NCBI GenBank assembly: GCA_021781415.1
Contig: JAJXWW010000041.1
Span: 62,001 to 126,000 of the forward strand
Length of the DNA: 64,000 bases
From: Planctomycetota bacterium
GTDB taxonomy: Bacteria > Planctomycetota > Planctomycetia > Gemmatales > Gemmataceae
Reading direction: 5' to 3'
Position numbers and translations under genes: made by a program. The notes beneath the pieces are model-generated. The model saw nothing but the letters and a program-made list of their open reading frames with translations, was not told the origin of the DNA and did no database searches. Positions 1 to 7,703 of the stretch are shown piece after piece (the first letter of the stretch is position 1; the number at the start of each line of letters is the position of its first letter).

Positions 1-93
1 GGGGATCGTTCGGGGCTCTGTTGCCGGCCGGGAGTACCGAGAAGGTTCCCCCCTGCCGACGCTTCGGGCAGGCAAAAAATCGTTCGGGATGTT

Positions 94-1386
94 TTACGAT
101 TTTCGCGGCTCGCTTGCAGTCCCATCGTCGTTTTTTTGTACCGTGCGGCGGGATTTCATCTCGAAACGAGGCAGGGTTCCGGGCGGGACGGTTCGCACCT
201 CGGCGCGAAAGAGCAACTCGGTGCGGACGGCACTTTCAATGCGTTCGGCCAACGCATCGGCGGCGGCGTGAGGATGCGGTTCGACTTCGATGCGCAGCAC
301 CGGCAAGGCTTGGGTTCGATCCACCTCAATGCGGTATTCGCAGACTTCGGGCTGATGCAACAAGATCGCCTGCAACGCCTCCGGATGCACGTTGTTGCCG
401 CGAATGACAATCATATCGTCGACGCGGCCGCGGATGCCGCCGTCGAGTCGAACCAAAGCTCGACCGCACGGACACGGACGCGGATCGACGCGCACCCGAT
501 CGCCGGTGCGATAGCGGATCAGCGGACTGCCGGGCCGGTCGAACGTGGTCAGCACCAACTCCCCCTCCGTTCCGGGAGATACGGGAAGCGTCGTGGCGGG
601 GTCGATCGCCTCGACCAGACATTCGGTCTCTAATAGATGTAGACCGCCCGGATGCTCGATACATTCAATTCCGAGCGGCCCCGTCTCGGTCATGCCGGTA
701 TGATCGAACACCCGCGCTCCCCAGGCCCGCTCGATCCGTCCGCGCGTGGCCGGGATGCTGCCGCCCGGTTCGCCCGCCACAATCACTTTTCGCACCGACG
801 ACCCGACGAGATCGATCCCCTCGCTTTGAGCGACTTCCGCCAGGCGCAGAGCGTAGGTCGGCGTGCAGAGAACGACCGTCGCATCGTTGTCGAGCAAGAA
901 GCGCAGCCGGGCCGAGCTGCTCAGCCCCCCGCCCGGCAAACAGAGACATCCCATGCGCGACGCCGCCTCGAACGCCGTCCAAAAGCCGAGGAAGGGACCG
1001 AACGAAAAGGGAAAGAACAGGCGATCCGCCGGAGTAACGCCGACCATGCGGAGCATGAGTTGCCAGCAATCGAGCAGCCGAGACCAGCTTTGCGGCGTAT
1101 CCAACCAGCGCAACGGCTTTCCAGCCGTCCCCGACGTTTGATGCAGCCGATTGTAGCGCTCCAACGGATACGTCAAAATGTCGCCGTAGGGCGGATGCTG
1201 AGCCTGATGTTCGAGCAACTCGGCCTTGGTGGTGAAGGGCAAACGAGAGAAGTCGTCGAGGCGGTGAAACTTGCGCGCATAGAATCGATTGGCGGGGACG
1301 ATCTCGGTCAACAGATGAGCCAAGCGCCGAGCTTGCCACTCGGCCAACTCCGCTCGTGTGATGTCGTCTCGCGGCTCGGCGAACAT
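94..1386 (-). CDS. Phenylacetate-CoA ligase-like adenylate-forming enzyme
   Basis: About 430 residues. Enzymes of this class activate a carboxylic acid as the acyl-adenylate and pass it to CoA. The AMP-binding P-loop is visible as HQTSGTAGKPLRW, followed by the acceptor segment FDHTGMTETGP and the hinge-region motifs YRTGDRV and GRVDDMIVIRGNNV, in the order and length of the PaaK family rather than of the longer acetyl-CoA synthetases. The start is placed at the Met of MFAEPRDD. The upstream in-frame extension runs through a palindromic repeat (R1) and is low-complexity Arg-rich translation, so it is unlikely to be protein. The substrate cannot be read from the sequence; no phenylacetate degradation genes are nearby. 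A CPCG pair near residue 310 could bind a metal, as in some PaaK relatives. Confidence 0.85.
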   Translation of the reverse strand: MFAEPRDDITRAELAEWQARRLAHLLTEIVPANRFYARKFHRLDDFSRLPFTTKAELLEHQAQHPPYGDILTYPLERYNRLHQTSGTAGKPLRWLDTPQSWSRLLDCWQLMLRMVGVTPADRLFFPFSFGPFLGFWTAFEAASRMGCLCLPGGGLSSSARLRFLLDNDATVVLCTPTYALRLAEVAQSEGIDLVGSSVRKVIVAGEPGGSIPATRGRIERAWGARVFDHTGMTETGPLGIECIEHPGGLHLLETECLVEAIDPATTLPVSPGTEGELVLTTFDRPGSPLIRYRTGDRVRVDPRPCPCGRALVRLDGGIRGRVDDMIVIRGNNVHPEALQAILLHQPEVCEYRIEVDRTQALPVLRIEVEPHPHAAADALAERIESAVRTELLFRAEVRTVPPGTLPRFEMKSRRTVQKNDDGTASEPRKS

Positions 1387-1415
1387 GCCACTCCTCGATC
1401 CGCCCCTGGCGCATT

Positions 1416-1482
1416 CGGTTAGCCGCGACGCGAAGCGGAGCGCGGATGGCCAACGCGCTCCGCTCCGCGTCGCGGCTAACCG
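1416..1482. repeat. R1 palindromic repeat
   Basis: Two arms of about 29 bases, beginning CGGTTAGCCGCGACGCG and ending in its reverse complement, around a short loop. It lies between two genes read in the same direction. The same element recurs at about 16.5, 20.2, 32.3, 50.4 and 60.2 kb. The arms here carry one mismatch that is shared with the 16.5 kb copy. Confidence 0.9.
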
Positions 1483-1493
1483 ATGCGTCGCCT

Positions 1494-2780
1494 TTACTTT
1501 ACCTCGAAGCAAAACAGTAATTCCTGATCGCGCAGATACAGTTTCCCGTTCGCCACGACCGGATGCGTCCACACGCCGCCTCGGCTGCTGCGCTGAGTAC
1601 TCTGCTTGGGGATGTTGAAGCGACCGTGTTCCTTCCAGCCTTCGGGACTCGCCTCAATCAATACCGCCGTTCCACGATCTTCGCTGTAGCAATAGAGCAT
1701 CCCGTCGGCGGCGGTGATCGAACCGCGTCCGAGTTTCTTCGATTGCCACATCATCTTGCCGCTCTTCAGTTCTTGGCAGGTCCAACCGCCCTTATCCGAC
1801 CAGCCGTAAACGTAGTCGCCGATAAGAACGTACCCCTCGTGCTTATTATCCATGACGTTCATGGCTTCTTGCGAGTAAATCTGTTCGGCCTTGGTGCCGT
1901 CGCCGTCCGACGACAGTTTGAGCAGGACATCGCCCACACCGTAGCCGACCGACGCATAAACGAATTCGTCGTGAATCACCGGTGTGGGAATGACGGCGGC
2001 TGGGGGTCTACTGACTTTCCGATGGGTGTAATACCACAAGCGCGATCCGTCCTTGGGGGAGATGCCCGCGATGCCCTTCATGGTCAACTGAACGTATTGT
2101 CGCACGCCGCCGACGGTCGTTGGGACGATCGACGAATAACCGGCGGGGTCGGTCAAATCTTTACTCTGCCACAGCACTTCGCCGGTTTTTTTGTCCAACG
2201 CCGCCAGCGTTCCCTTTTTACCTCCCGGCGAGCAGACGACTTGTTCGCCGTCCACCAGCGGCGATTCGGAGTAGTTCCAGTTCGGCTTGCCGCCGCCGAG
2301 CTTACCCGTCAGACTCACCGACCAGACCTTCTCGCCGTCCGAGGTCTTCAGACAGGCAAGATCGCCCGCCGAGCTGAGGGCGTAGAGGTATTCGCCATCC
2401 ACCGTCGGCGTGGAACGCGGCCCGCCGCCCCAGCCGTTATTCACAAAGGAACCGATGTTCGTTGCCCAGATCTTCTCGCCGTTCTTGGCATCGACAGCAA
2501 CGACGAAATCGTTCGATTCGTTGCTTCCCAGTGTGTACAGACGGTCGCCGACGATGGCGGGTCCGGAATAGCCGAGGCCGACGACTTGGCTGGTCCAGGC
2601 GAGTTTCGGCCCCTCTTTCGGCCAACTTTTCAGCAAGCCAGTCTCGGTGCTGATGTTATCGTGTTTCGCTCCGCGCCACTGAGGCCAATCGAAAGCTCCC
2701 GCGCGCTTCGGAGCCGGCGCGGCCGCGGCGACGAGACAAAAGACAAAAAGAGACCCTAAAAGTGTATATTTCGTCCTCAT
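1494..2780 (-). CDS. Exported PQQ-like beta-propeller protein
   Basis: 428 residues with a signal peptide (MRTKYTLLGSLFVFCLVAAAA) followed by the planctomycete signature DWPQWRGAKHDN. The remainder is a run of tryptophan-docking-type blades, for example VVAVDAKNGEKIWATN, LACLKTSDGEKVWSV and TLAALDKKTGEVLWQSKDL, as in BamB or PQQ-dependent dehydrogenase propellers. No catalytic Asp/Glu set of a true quinoprotein dehydrogenase was recognised, so a binding or scaffold role outside the cytoplasmic membrane is more likely than an enzyme. The start is the Met immediately before the signal peptide; the longer upstream frame is Arg-rich and lacks coding character. Such proteins are very numerous in planctomycetes and their individual roles are unknown. 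Confidence 0.85.
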   Translation of the reverse strand: MRTKYTLLGSLFVFCLVAAAAPAPKRAGAFDWPQWRGAKHDNISTETGLLKSWPKEGPKLAWTSQVVGLGYSGPAIVGDRLYTLGSNESNDFVVAVDAKNGEKIWATNIGSFVNNGWGGGPRSTPTVDGEYLYALSSAGDLACLKTSDGEKVWSVSLTGKLGGGKPNWNYSESPLVDGEQVVCSPGGKKGTLAALDKKTGEVLWQSKDLTDPAGYSSIVPTTVGGVRQYVQLTMKGIAGISPKDGSRLWYYTHRKVSRPPAAVIPTPVIHDEFVYASVGYGVGDVLLKLSSDGDGTKAEQIYSQEAMNVMDNKHEGYVLIGDYVYGWSDKGGWTCQELKSGKMMWQSKKLGRGSITAADGMLYCYSEDRGTAVLIEASPEGWKEHGRFNIPKQSTQRSSRGGVWTHPVVANGKLYLRDQELLFCFEVK

Positions 2781-2910
2781 ATCCAACCTCGGCACGAATG
2801 GGATCGTTCTCTCCCGCCGCATGGAGAGGCCGGCGACGGCGGAACGGCGGGATAAATCATTGCAGGCAGTATAAGCGCGGAGCAACCCTCCGCCAATCCC
2901 CTCCGCGCGC

Positions 2911-2985
2911 GCCACGGATCGCCGGGTTGACCGGATGGCGTACAATCTGTACGGATCGATGGAGGCGGAGATTCAGAGTGGGAGG
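2911..2985 (+). pseudogene. Remnant of an R-M protein C-terminus (copy 1)
   Basis: The frame reads ATDRRVDRMAYNLYGSMEAE, which matches the conserved tail (TDR-x-ID-x-LVY-x-LYGLT-x-EE) found at the end of many type IIG/Eco57I-like methylase-nucleases and some specificity subunits. No start codon or body of such a gene is present; it survives only as about 75 bases directly ahead of the hicB-like gene. A second copy lies at about 5.3-5.4 kb. Confidence 0.55.
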
Positions 2986-2992
2986 AAATCGC

Positions 2993-3247
2993 ATGGGCAA
3001 GAAGCGTAGTGGCCGAACACCTACGGAGGCGTTCAAGATCCTTGTCGAAAAGCACGCCGATGGCTATGTGGCGTATCCGTTGGGACCGAAGGGCGTTGTA
3101 GTTGGCCAGGGCGACAGCTACGAGGAAGCGTTGGCCGATGTCAAATCCGCCATTCGCTTTCACATCGAGACGTTTGGAAAAGAGGTGTTGAAAGTCGAAT
3201 CGCCGGTGCTGGAGGCGTTTGTCGCCGAGGCGGAGGTGACGATTTAA
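2993..3247 (+). CDS. HicB-family antitoxin-like protein
   Basis: 84 residues. The partial RNase H-like HicB fold is recognisable from DGYVAYPLGPKGVVVGQGDS followed by YEEALADVKSAIRFHIETFG. The ATG follows GGGAGG at suitable spacing, and the longer in-frame extension upstream is not protein-like. The stop overlaps by one base (TAATG) the start of a broken hicA, so this antitoxin appears to have lost its toxin. There is no obvious C-terminal DNA-binding domain, which is common in short HicB proteins. Confidence 0.7.
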   Translation: MGKKRSGRTPTEAFKILVEKHADGYVAYPLGPKGVVVGQGDSYEEALADVKSAIRFHIETFGKEVLKVESPVLEAFVAEAEVTI

Positions 3248-3345
3248 TGGCGAGGTTTCGCCGATGATGCTCCCAAGCAGCGCGTGGTGAAGGCGCTTGA
3301 GATCCTGGGATTCCGACTCGTCCGCGAACGGATCGAACGCCTCCC
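3247..3345 (+). pseudogene. Frameshifted and truncated hicA toxin remnant
   Basis: From the TAATG junction the reading is MARF, but the frame then stops. If one T is removed from the TTT at about 3256 the translation continues DDAPKQRVVKALEILGFRLVRER, the N-terminal helix and first strand of HicA toxins. The sequence then leaves the family just before the position of the catalytic Gly-Ser-His loop, so the toxin cannot be functional. Gene order antitoxin then toxin matches other hicBA pairs, including the intact one at about 46 kb. Confidence 0.6.
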
Positions 3346-3426
3346 TCCCACGCCAGGACGCGCTGGCCGAAGTGTCCTTCGTTGATTTTTCCGCAAGGGA
3401 ACTGGCACTCCGCTTTCTCTTTCGTG

Positions 3427-3432
3427 TATACT
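3427..3432 (+). promoter_or_regulatory. Possible -10 box of a leaderless transcript
   Basis: TATACT sits seven bases ahead of the ATG of the NotI-like gene. If it is used as a sigma-70 -10 element, transcription would start at or within a base or two of the start codon, and no Shine-Dalgarno sequence precedes this ATG. The -35 region is weak (TGGCAC at 18 bases spacing). Confidence 0.3.
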
Positions 3433-3438
3433 CTCCCT

Positions 3439-4344
3439 ATGTCAAAGAAAAAGACCCAAGCCGAGTCGCAAATTATCCCTAGGCATCCTCTTGCGGAAGT
3501 GTTCGGATTCCCGACCGACAATCTATCCGCCGAGGCCGAGCGCTATCGGAACAAGAGACTTTGTCCGTTCAACAACAAAGTCCCGAACTGCACAAAGGAC
3601 AAGGCCAACGATCCGTTGGGGGTTTGCAGCATCTTTGACGAAAATGAGGTTGTCATTACCTGTCCCATCCGCTTTCGGGAGAAGTGGCTCATCGCCGAGG
3701 ACGCGGCGAGTTTCTTTTTCCCGCCGACAGCATTGTGGACCTCCATGACCGAAGTTCGCCTCAAGGACAAATACGGCAAGTCTGCCGGGAACATTGACGT
3801 GGTGCTGGTGGCCTACGACGCGCGAGGTCGAGTTCTCGACTTCGGTGCCCTCGAAGTGTAAGCCGTCTACATCAGCGGTAACATTCGACGGCCTTTCGAG
3901 CGCTATCTGGAGACGAAGGACAGCGATTTGGACTGGAGAGGTAAGGCAAACTTCCCTCATCCCGATTACCTTTCCTCGTCTCGTAAAAGATTAGCCCCAC
4001 AATTGATCTTCAAAGGTGGTATTTTGCGCAGCTGGGGCAAGAAGACCGCCGTTGCCTTGAATAAGAGCTTTTTTGCTACTCTTCCGACACTGGCCGAGGT
4101 CGACAAGAAAGATGCCGACATCGCTTGGATGATCTACGATTTGAACGTGGAAGTTGGAAGCAAGCGCTACGTCTTACAATTGCATAAGATAGTCTACACG
4201 AAGTTCGATGCCGCGCTGGAACAGATCACGAAATCCGAACCGGGAGACATGAACGACTTCGTCCAAGTTCTTCAAGAAAAGCTAGACGAAAAACTGGAGA
4301 ACGTCAACCCTCCCGACGCGCCAATTCTCGACGAGGATCTGTAA
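3439..4344 (+). pseudogene. NotI-family restriction endonuclease with in-frame stop
   Basis: About 301 codons in a single frame, interrupted only by TAA at codon 141 (3859-3861). The first half carries four cysteines (C42, C51, C63, C75) in the spacing of the Fe-Cys4 site of NotI, and acidic residues E105, D120 and E139 that line up with the PD-(D/E)XK active site of NotI (E145, D160, E182). The stop codon falls two residues after E139, exactly where NotI has its catalytic Gln (LEV-stop-AVYISG for LEVQAVYISG). The downstream frame continues without change (RRPFERYLE, then a helical C-terminus). A CAA or CAG to TAA change explains it. The adjacent methylase is intact, so loss of the nuclease alone would be tolerated. 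Confidence 0.75.
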
Positions 4345-4349
4345 GCACT

Positions 4350-5288
4350 ATGTCGAAAAAAATCGTGAACGTCGCCTCGGTGCCGCAACGGAGTCCCTTT
4401 CGTTATCCAGGTGGAAAGACTTGGCTTGTACCGCATTTACGGGCTTGGCTGCGCAGTCTACGACGGAAGCCAGAATGCTTCATCGAGCCTTTTGTGGGAG
4501 GGGGCATAATCGGCCTCACCGTCGCCTTTGAAGATCTGGCAGCCCATGTATTCGTTGTGGAATTGGATGAAGATGTGGCCGCCGTTTGGAAGACACTGCT
4601 CGACGGTAATGCCGCTTGGCTCGCATCGAGAATCGTGGAATTCGAGGTCACGCACGAGTCCGTTCGGGCCGCGTTATCGCAAACGGCATCGAGTCTACGA
4701 GAGAGAGCGTTCCAAACGATTCTGAAAAACCGAGTCTATCACGGCGGGATCATGGCGCACGGCAGCGGTCTGATCAAGTTTGGAGAGAAGGGTAAAGGGT
4801 TGATGTCGCGTTGGTATCCGAATACATTGAAGAATCGAATACTAAACATCGGCGAACTCCAAAACAAAATTACATTCTTCCAAAGCGACGGCATGGAAGT
4901 GTTACGAGCGAATGCTCATCGCTCCGATGCCGTCTATTTCCTCGATCCGCCTTATACTGCCGCGGGGAAAAAAGCCGGCGCACGCCTTTATAAATACAAC
5001 GAACTCAACCACGAAGAACTATTCCGATTGACTGCCACCTTGAAGGGCGATTTTTTGATGACCTACGACAATGCCAAAGGCGTTCTCGACCTGGCTCATC
5101 GACACGGCTTCGACACCGAGGCCATCTCAATGAAAAATACCCACCATGCGAAAATGACGGAACTTCTCATCGGTCGTAACCTCGATTGGTTCCGCTCGAT
5201 GATACAATCGGAAACAGAGCAACCCTTTTTATTCCCGGTATCCGAGAAGACGACCGATCCCCATTTTGAGAAGCATCCAGGAACGTAA
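4350..5288 (+). CDS. D12-class DNA adenine methyltransferase
   Basis: 312 residues, starting five bases after the NotI-like gene. It has the order of a Dam/D12 (alpha-class) methylase: an N-terminal target segment RSPFRYPGGKTWLVPHL, the SAM-binding FIEPFVGGG, and the catalytic DPPY in AVYFLDPPYTAAGKKAG. A large target-recognition segment lies between them. It probably methylates the site once cut by its neighbour and would be expected to protect host DNA. The recognition sequence cannot be read from the protein. Length and motifs look intact, unlike those of the nuclease. Confidence 0.85.
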   Translation: MSKKIVNVASVPQRSPFRYPGGKTWLVPHLRAWLRSLRRKPECFIEPFVGGGIIGLTVAFEDLAAHVFVVELDEDVAAVWKTLLDGNAAWLASRIVEFEVTHESVRAALSQTASSLRERAFQTILKNRVYHGGIMAHGSGLIKFGEKGKGLMSRWYPNTLKNRILNIGELQNKITFFQSDGMEVLRANAHRSDAVYFLDPPYTAAGKKAGARLYKYNELNHEELFRLTATLKGDFLMTYDNAKGVLDLAHRHGFDTEAISMKNTHHAKMTELLIGRNLDWFRSMIQSETEQPFLFPVSEKTTDPHFEKHPGT

Positions 5289-5305
5289 GCGCCGCCAAGA
5301 CGTCG

Positions 5306-5407
5306 CAGGATCAAACCGTCCTCCCGTGTCAAATCGACGCCACGGATCGCCAGTTTGACGAACTCGTCTGTGAATTGTATCGTTCGATGGAGGAGATTTC
5401 GGATTAG
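5306..5407 (+). pseudogene. Remnant of an R-M protein C-terminus (copy 2)
   Basis: Just after the methylase stop, another frame reads QIDATDRQFDELVCELYRSM then EEISD and stop, the conserved tail of type IIG-like R-M proteins. It resembles the remnant at about 2.9 kb in both peptide and DNA, and like that one it immediately precedes a small toxin/antitoxin-type gene. Confidence 0.6.
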
Positions 5408-5421
5408 GGAGGTAGTAAGCC

Positions 5422-5685
5422 ATGCCGTCCAAGCCGATTCGATTCAGCGCGCACGCGCGCTTTGAAATGCGACGGCGCGGCATCGGACAGGCCGAAGTGG
5501 TGCGAACGATACGCAATCCGGGACAAGTTTTGCCTTCTGTCAACGGACGGGAAATCTACCATCGATTGATCGGACGCGCCGCCCGCTTGCTGCTTCGCGT
5601 GGTGGTGAGGCAGGAAGCGAACGGGTACCATGTAATAACCGCCTACAAGACCAGCAACATCGCCAAGTATTGGAGAACGCCGTGA
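5422..5685 (+). CDS. DUF4258 domain protein, toxin-like
   Basis: 87 residues with the DUF4258 pattern: SAHARFEMRRRGI, then VVRTIRNPGQV, GREIYHRLIGRAARLLLRVV and VITAYKTSNIAKYW. DUF4258 proteins are small, RelE/BrnT-like in appearance, and commonly paired with a short partner. Here the partner is the DUF2283 gene, whose GTG start overlaps this stop (GTGA). GGGAGG precedes the ATG. Toxicity is inferred from pairing and family only. Confidence 0.75.
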   Translation: MPSKPIRFSAHARFEMRRRGIGQAEVVRTIRNPGQVLPSVNGREIYHRLIGRAARLLLRVVVRQEANGYHVITAYKTSNIAKYWRTP

Positions 5686-5885
5686 AGATCATTTACGACA
5701 AAGAAACCGATACGCTCTCGCTCATCCTACTTCCCGGCAAGGTGGCCGAAAGCGACGAAGTCCGCCCCGGCCTCATCCTCGATTACGATAAAGCGGGGCA
5801 ACTCGTCTCCATCGAACTCCTGGATGCCTCCGAACAGGTAACGGCACCGCAATCCATCGAATTCGCCTTGTCCGCGAGTGGTTGA
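5682..5885 (+). CDS. DUF2283 domain protein, partner of DUF4258
   Basis: 67 residues: KIIYDKETDTLSLILLPGKV then SDEVRPGLILDYDKAGQLVS and IELLDASEQV, the full DUF2283 pattern. The GTG start gives the family's typical MKIxYDxxxDxL opening and a four-base overlap with the previous stop. A TTG 12 bases earlier is possible but adds residues not seen in the family. Probably the antidote of a translationally coupled two-gene module. Confidence 0.75.
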   Translation: MKIIYDKETDTLSLILLPGKVAESDEVRPGLILDYDKAGQLVSIELLDASEQVTAPQSIEFALSASG

Positions 5886-6056
5886 CGTGCGAACGGGACG
5901 TTACGAACCACGATGGCTTCAAGTGCCTCGAGAGGAAGCACTTCTACAAGCCGTACCTAAACCTACCATGCGCTGTGCGGTTCGACCGACGTGGAAATCT
6001 CGATCGTCGAAGGGGCGAATTCGTGTCTTGTCTGCGCTGCGCATTCAACCGGGCTT

Positions 6057-6086
6057 CTCGTTCCCACTCCCCGCATGGGAACGAGG
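6057..6086. repeat. R4 palindromic repeat, single copy
   Basis: CTCGTTCCCACTCC and GCATGGGAACGAGG form a short hairpin. It is the only feature recognised in the 339 bases between the DUF2283 gene and the GntR regulator. Related copies occur at about 27.6, 54.4 and 56.9 kb. Confidence 0.75.
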
Positions 6087-6224
6087 AGAAGTGGAAGCGC
6101 GGGATTGCCACAGGGTATCTACTATGCGCCTTCGCTCGGTCACGGAAGCATTTTGCGCTTGCATTCCGCCGTCGCGCCGCTTAGTGTACTAAAAGCGTGT
6201 GACACTCCGCGCGACGGGGGAACC

Positions 6225-6599
6225 ATGTGGTTTGACATCGATCCGAAATCGGCGATCCCGCTTTTCGAGCAGATCGTTTCGCAGGTCATTTTTAACATCG
6301 CTTCCGGCGGGTTGGAAGTCGGCGATCTCATTCCCAGCGTCCGCAAGCTCGGCAGCCAATTGACCGTGCATCCCAACACCGTGGCCAAGGCGTTTCAGGA
6401 ACTCGAGCGCATGGGCGTGGTGGCCGAGCGGCGCGGGCGCGGCATGGAAGTCACCCCGGACGCTCCCAAGATCTGTCAACTGCAACGCCAGCAGCGCGTG
6501 GGGAATCGCATCGCCGAGGCGCTGCGCGAAGCCATGTCCAGCGGTCTGTCGCCCGAAGAAATTCGCCAACTCGTCGAGTCCGTCATCCGAAGTCCGTAG
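6225..6599 (+). CDS. GntR-family regulator, YtrA type
   Basis: 124 residues. The N-terminal winged helix is clear: KSAIPLFEQIVSQVIFNIAS, then GDLIPSVRKLGSQLTVHPNT and VAKAFQELERMGVVAERRGR, the canonical GntR DNA-binding domain. Only a short helical tail follows, as in the YtrA subfamily, which regulates ABC exporter operons. It lies upstream of an ABC ATPase and permease on the same strand, so it probably represses this operon. The ATG is chosen because the family begins just before the F-x-I-D-x-x-S motif. Confidence 0.9.
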   Translation: MWFDIDPKSAIPLFEQIVSQVIFNIASGGLEVGDLIPSVRKLGSQLTVHPNTVAKAFQELERMGVVAERRGRGMEVTPDAPKICQLQRQQRVGNRIAEALREAMSSGLSPEEIRQLVESVIRSP

Positions 6600-6677
6600 G
6601 GGGATCGAGCGAATGCGAGAACCCCGCCGACTTAACGGAACTCGAACGATAGACCAATAGGGGAGAAAACCTACCAG

Positions 6678-7703
6678 ATGGACACCATCATCGCCACCAA
6701 CGGGTTGACGAAAATCTTCAACGGCAAGATCGTCGTCAATCGCCTGAGTTTGAACGTGCCGCGAGGCGCGATTTTCGCCCTGTTGGGCGGCAACGGCGCG
6801 GGCAAGTCCACGACGATCAAAATGCTCACCGGCCTGTTGCCTTCCAACGACGGCACGGCGCGCATTCTCGATCGCGACTGTTGGCGCGACGCCATCGAGC
6901 TGCGCCACCGCGTCGGCTACGTTCCGGAACGACCGCGCTTCTACGATTGGATGAACGTGCGCGACATCGGCTGGTTCACCGCCGGATTTCACAAGTCCGG
7001 CTTCGAGACGCGCTACGCCGATCTCACGCGGCGCTTCCGCCTCGATCCGGCGGCTCGATTGAAAACCCTGTCCAAAGGCGGCTATGCCAAGGTCGGCCTG
7101 GCCTTGGCCCTAGCCTCGGACCCGGAAGTCCTCATCCTCGACGAGCCGACTTCGGGACTCGATCTGTTCATCCGCCGCGAGTTTTTGGCCAGCATGGTCG
7201 AACTGGCCGGTTCGGGACGGACGATCTTGTTGTCCAGCCACGGCATCGCCGAGGTGGAGCGCGTGGCCAGCCATGCCGGTTTCATGGCCGAGGGACAGCT
7301 GCTCATGGCCGCGTCGCTGGAAGAGCTGCGCAAGCGCATCGTCCGCGTCCGGCTGCGCTTCGAAGGGTTGCCCCCCGATCCGGCCCAACTCGGCAACGTC
7401 CTGGAGTTCGAGACTTCGGGCCGACTCTGGCAGGCCGTGCTGCAAGATCCGAATCGCCTCGCCCTGGAGGAATTGCGCGACCGAGACGGAGTGCGCGGCG
7501 TGGAGGAATCGACGCTCAATCTCGAAGAGATGTATACGGCGTTGCTGGCGCGCTTTCATCGTCCCGACTCCGCCCATCCCTCGAGCAATGGCCGAGCGAG
7601 CTTCTCCACGCCGAGCGGGGGACATCAACCCTCCGATTTCCGCGCTCATCGGGAAGCCGACGCCCCCCGCGCACCGTTTTACAGCGAGGAGGAACTACCA
7701 TGA
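6678..7703 (+). CDS. ABC transporter ATP-binding protein
   Basis: 341 residues. Walker A GGNGAGKST (residues 37-45) and Walker B VLILDEPTSGLD are both present. The signature is LSKGG in place of LSGGQ, as is common in ABC-2 exporters. The ATPase core resembles ABC-2 type (CcmA-like) exporters, and a C-terminal extension of about 90 residues ends in a Pro/Ser-rich stretch. Its stop overlaps the permease start (ATGA), so the two are translationally coupled and probably form one complex at the cytoplasmic membrane. The substrate is unknown. Confidence 0.92.
   Translation: MDTIIATNGLTKIFNGKIVVNRLSLNVPRGAIFALLGGNGAGKSTTIKMLTGLLPSNDGTARILDRDCWRDAIELRHRVGYVPERPRFYDWMNVRDIGWFTAGFHKSGFETRYADLTRRFRLDPAARLKTLSKGGYAKVGLALALASDPEVLILDEPTSGLDLFIRREFLASMVELAGSGRTILLSSHGIAEVERVASHAGFMAEGQLLMAASLEELRKRIVRVRLRFEGLPPDPAQLGNVLEFETSGRLWQAVLQDPNRLALEELRDRDGVRGVEESTLNLEEMYTALLARFHRPDSAHPSSNGRASFSTPSGGHQPSDFRAHREADAPRAPFYSEEELP

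Noticed and set aside
3859..3861. Reading the TAA of the NotI-like gene as programmed recoding to Gln
   Set aside because: TAA ends many other genes in this window normally, and no recoding signal is evident; a nonsense mutation is simpler.
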